Shown piece after piece: positions 5,739-5,833 of a stretch of 5,833 bases of DNA. The stretch spans positions 1-5,833 of the forward strand of contig JAFGLK010000539.1 of assembly GCA_016928125.1 (NCBI GenBank), read 5' to 3'. This DNA is from Anaerolineae bacterium. Its GTDB lineage: Bacteria; Chloroflexota; Anaerolineae; UBA1429. A model generated the notes under the pieces. It searched no databases. It had not been told where the DNA came from and saw only the letters and a program-made list of their open reading frames with translations. Each line of letters begins with the position of its first letter. Position 1 is the stretch's first letter. The translations under genes and the position numbers were made by a program.

Positions 5739-5833
5739 CCGCGGGATGATGTGGAAGGGCACGAGGCATTCGATTGTTGTCTGATGACCTGAGCGGGCTG
5801 GTTCCCGGCTCCACAGCGATGTGCGCGTCTAGC
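5739..5833. other. Downstream non-coding tail with a weak hairpin
   Basis: No gene with a plausible ribosome site is visible in these 95 bases. At 5791-5811, GAGCGGG can pair with CCCGGCTC across a CTGGTT loop, with one bulged G. It has no T-run after it, so it is at most a weak terminator candidate for the dipeptidase-sulfatase-like unit. Confidence 0.3.

Noticed and set aside
1..5833. CTAGC at both ends of the window, as possible element boundaries
   Set aside because: The left copy is the stop codon of the UxuA-like gene plus two coding bases; a 5-base match carries no weight and no transposase or flanking repeat is present.

Overview
The window is a GC-rich stretch of a bacterial chromosome with five complete protein genes and no RNA gene, insertion sequence or CRISPR array that I can see. 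The gene mix is a short UxuA-like mannonate dehydratase, a DapA-family lyase, a short D-2-hydroxyacid dehydrogenase, an M19 dipeptidase and a sulfatase-fold enzyme of the 'SFPT.P.R' kind. It reminds me of Chloroflexota (Anaerolineae/Caldilineae/SAR202-type) or related environmental heterotroph genomes. That placement comes from gene-content memory and is weak; the sequence carries no phylogenetic marker. Most of the genes have good Shine-Dalgarno sites.

Layout. On the minus strand, 996 down to 1 encodes the UxuA-like protein, read away from the rest. A divergent intergenic region (997-1195) holds a candidate promoter for each direction: a TATAAT box facing left at 1044-1039 and an extended -10 (TGCTAGAAT) facing right at 1133-1141. 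On the plus strand, the DapA-family lyase (1196-2086) and the D-2-hydroxyacid dehydrogenase (2100-3050) lie 13 bases apart and look like one transcription unit. A 241-base gap follows, with a perfect 13-bp hairpin at 3080-3108 that probably ends that unit. The M19 dipeptidase (3292-4368) and the sulfatase-fold enzyme (4365-5738) then overlap by ATGA and form a second, translationally coupled unit. The last 95 bases hold only a weak hairpin.

How the genes may work together. UxuA enzymes dehydrate D-mannonate to 2-keto-3-deoxygluconate, and DapA-family class I aldolases include enzymes that split 2-keto-3-deoxy sugar acids into pyruvate and an aldehyde. An NAD-linked 2-hydroxyacid dehydrogenase fits the same chemistry, so the left part may be a sugar-acid catabolic module (inference). 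All five products start directly in their catalytic domain without a signal peptide, so they look cytoplasmic.

The most unusual item is the last gene. It has the alkaline-phosphatase/sulfatase fold signature, but threonine stands where sulfatases carry the Cys or Ser that becomes formylglycine. The usual Lys of the K-x-H element also seems to be missing. It is therefore unlikely to be a conventional sulfatase and may be a phosphoester or phosphonate hydrolase, or something new.
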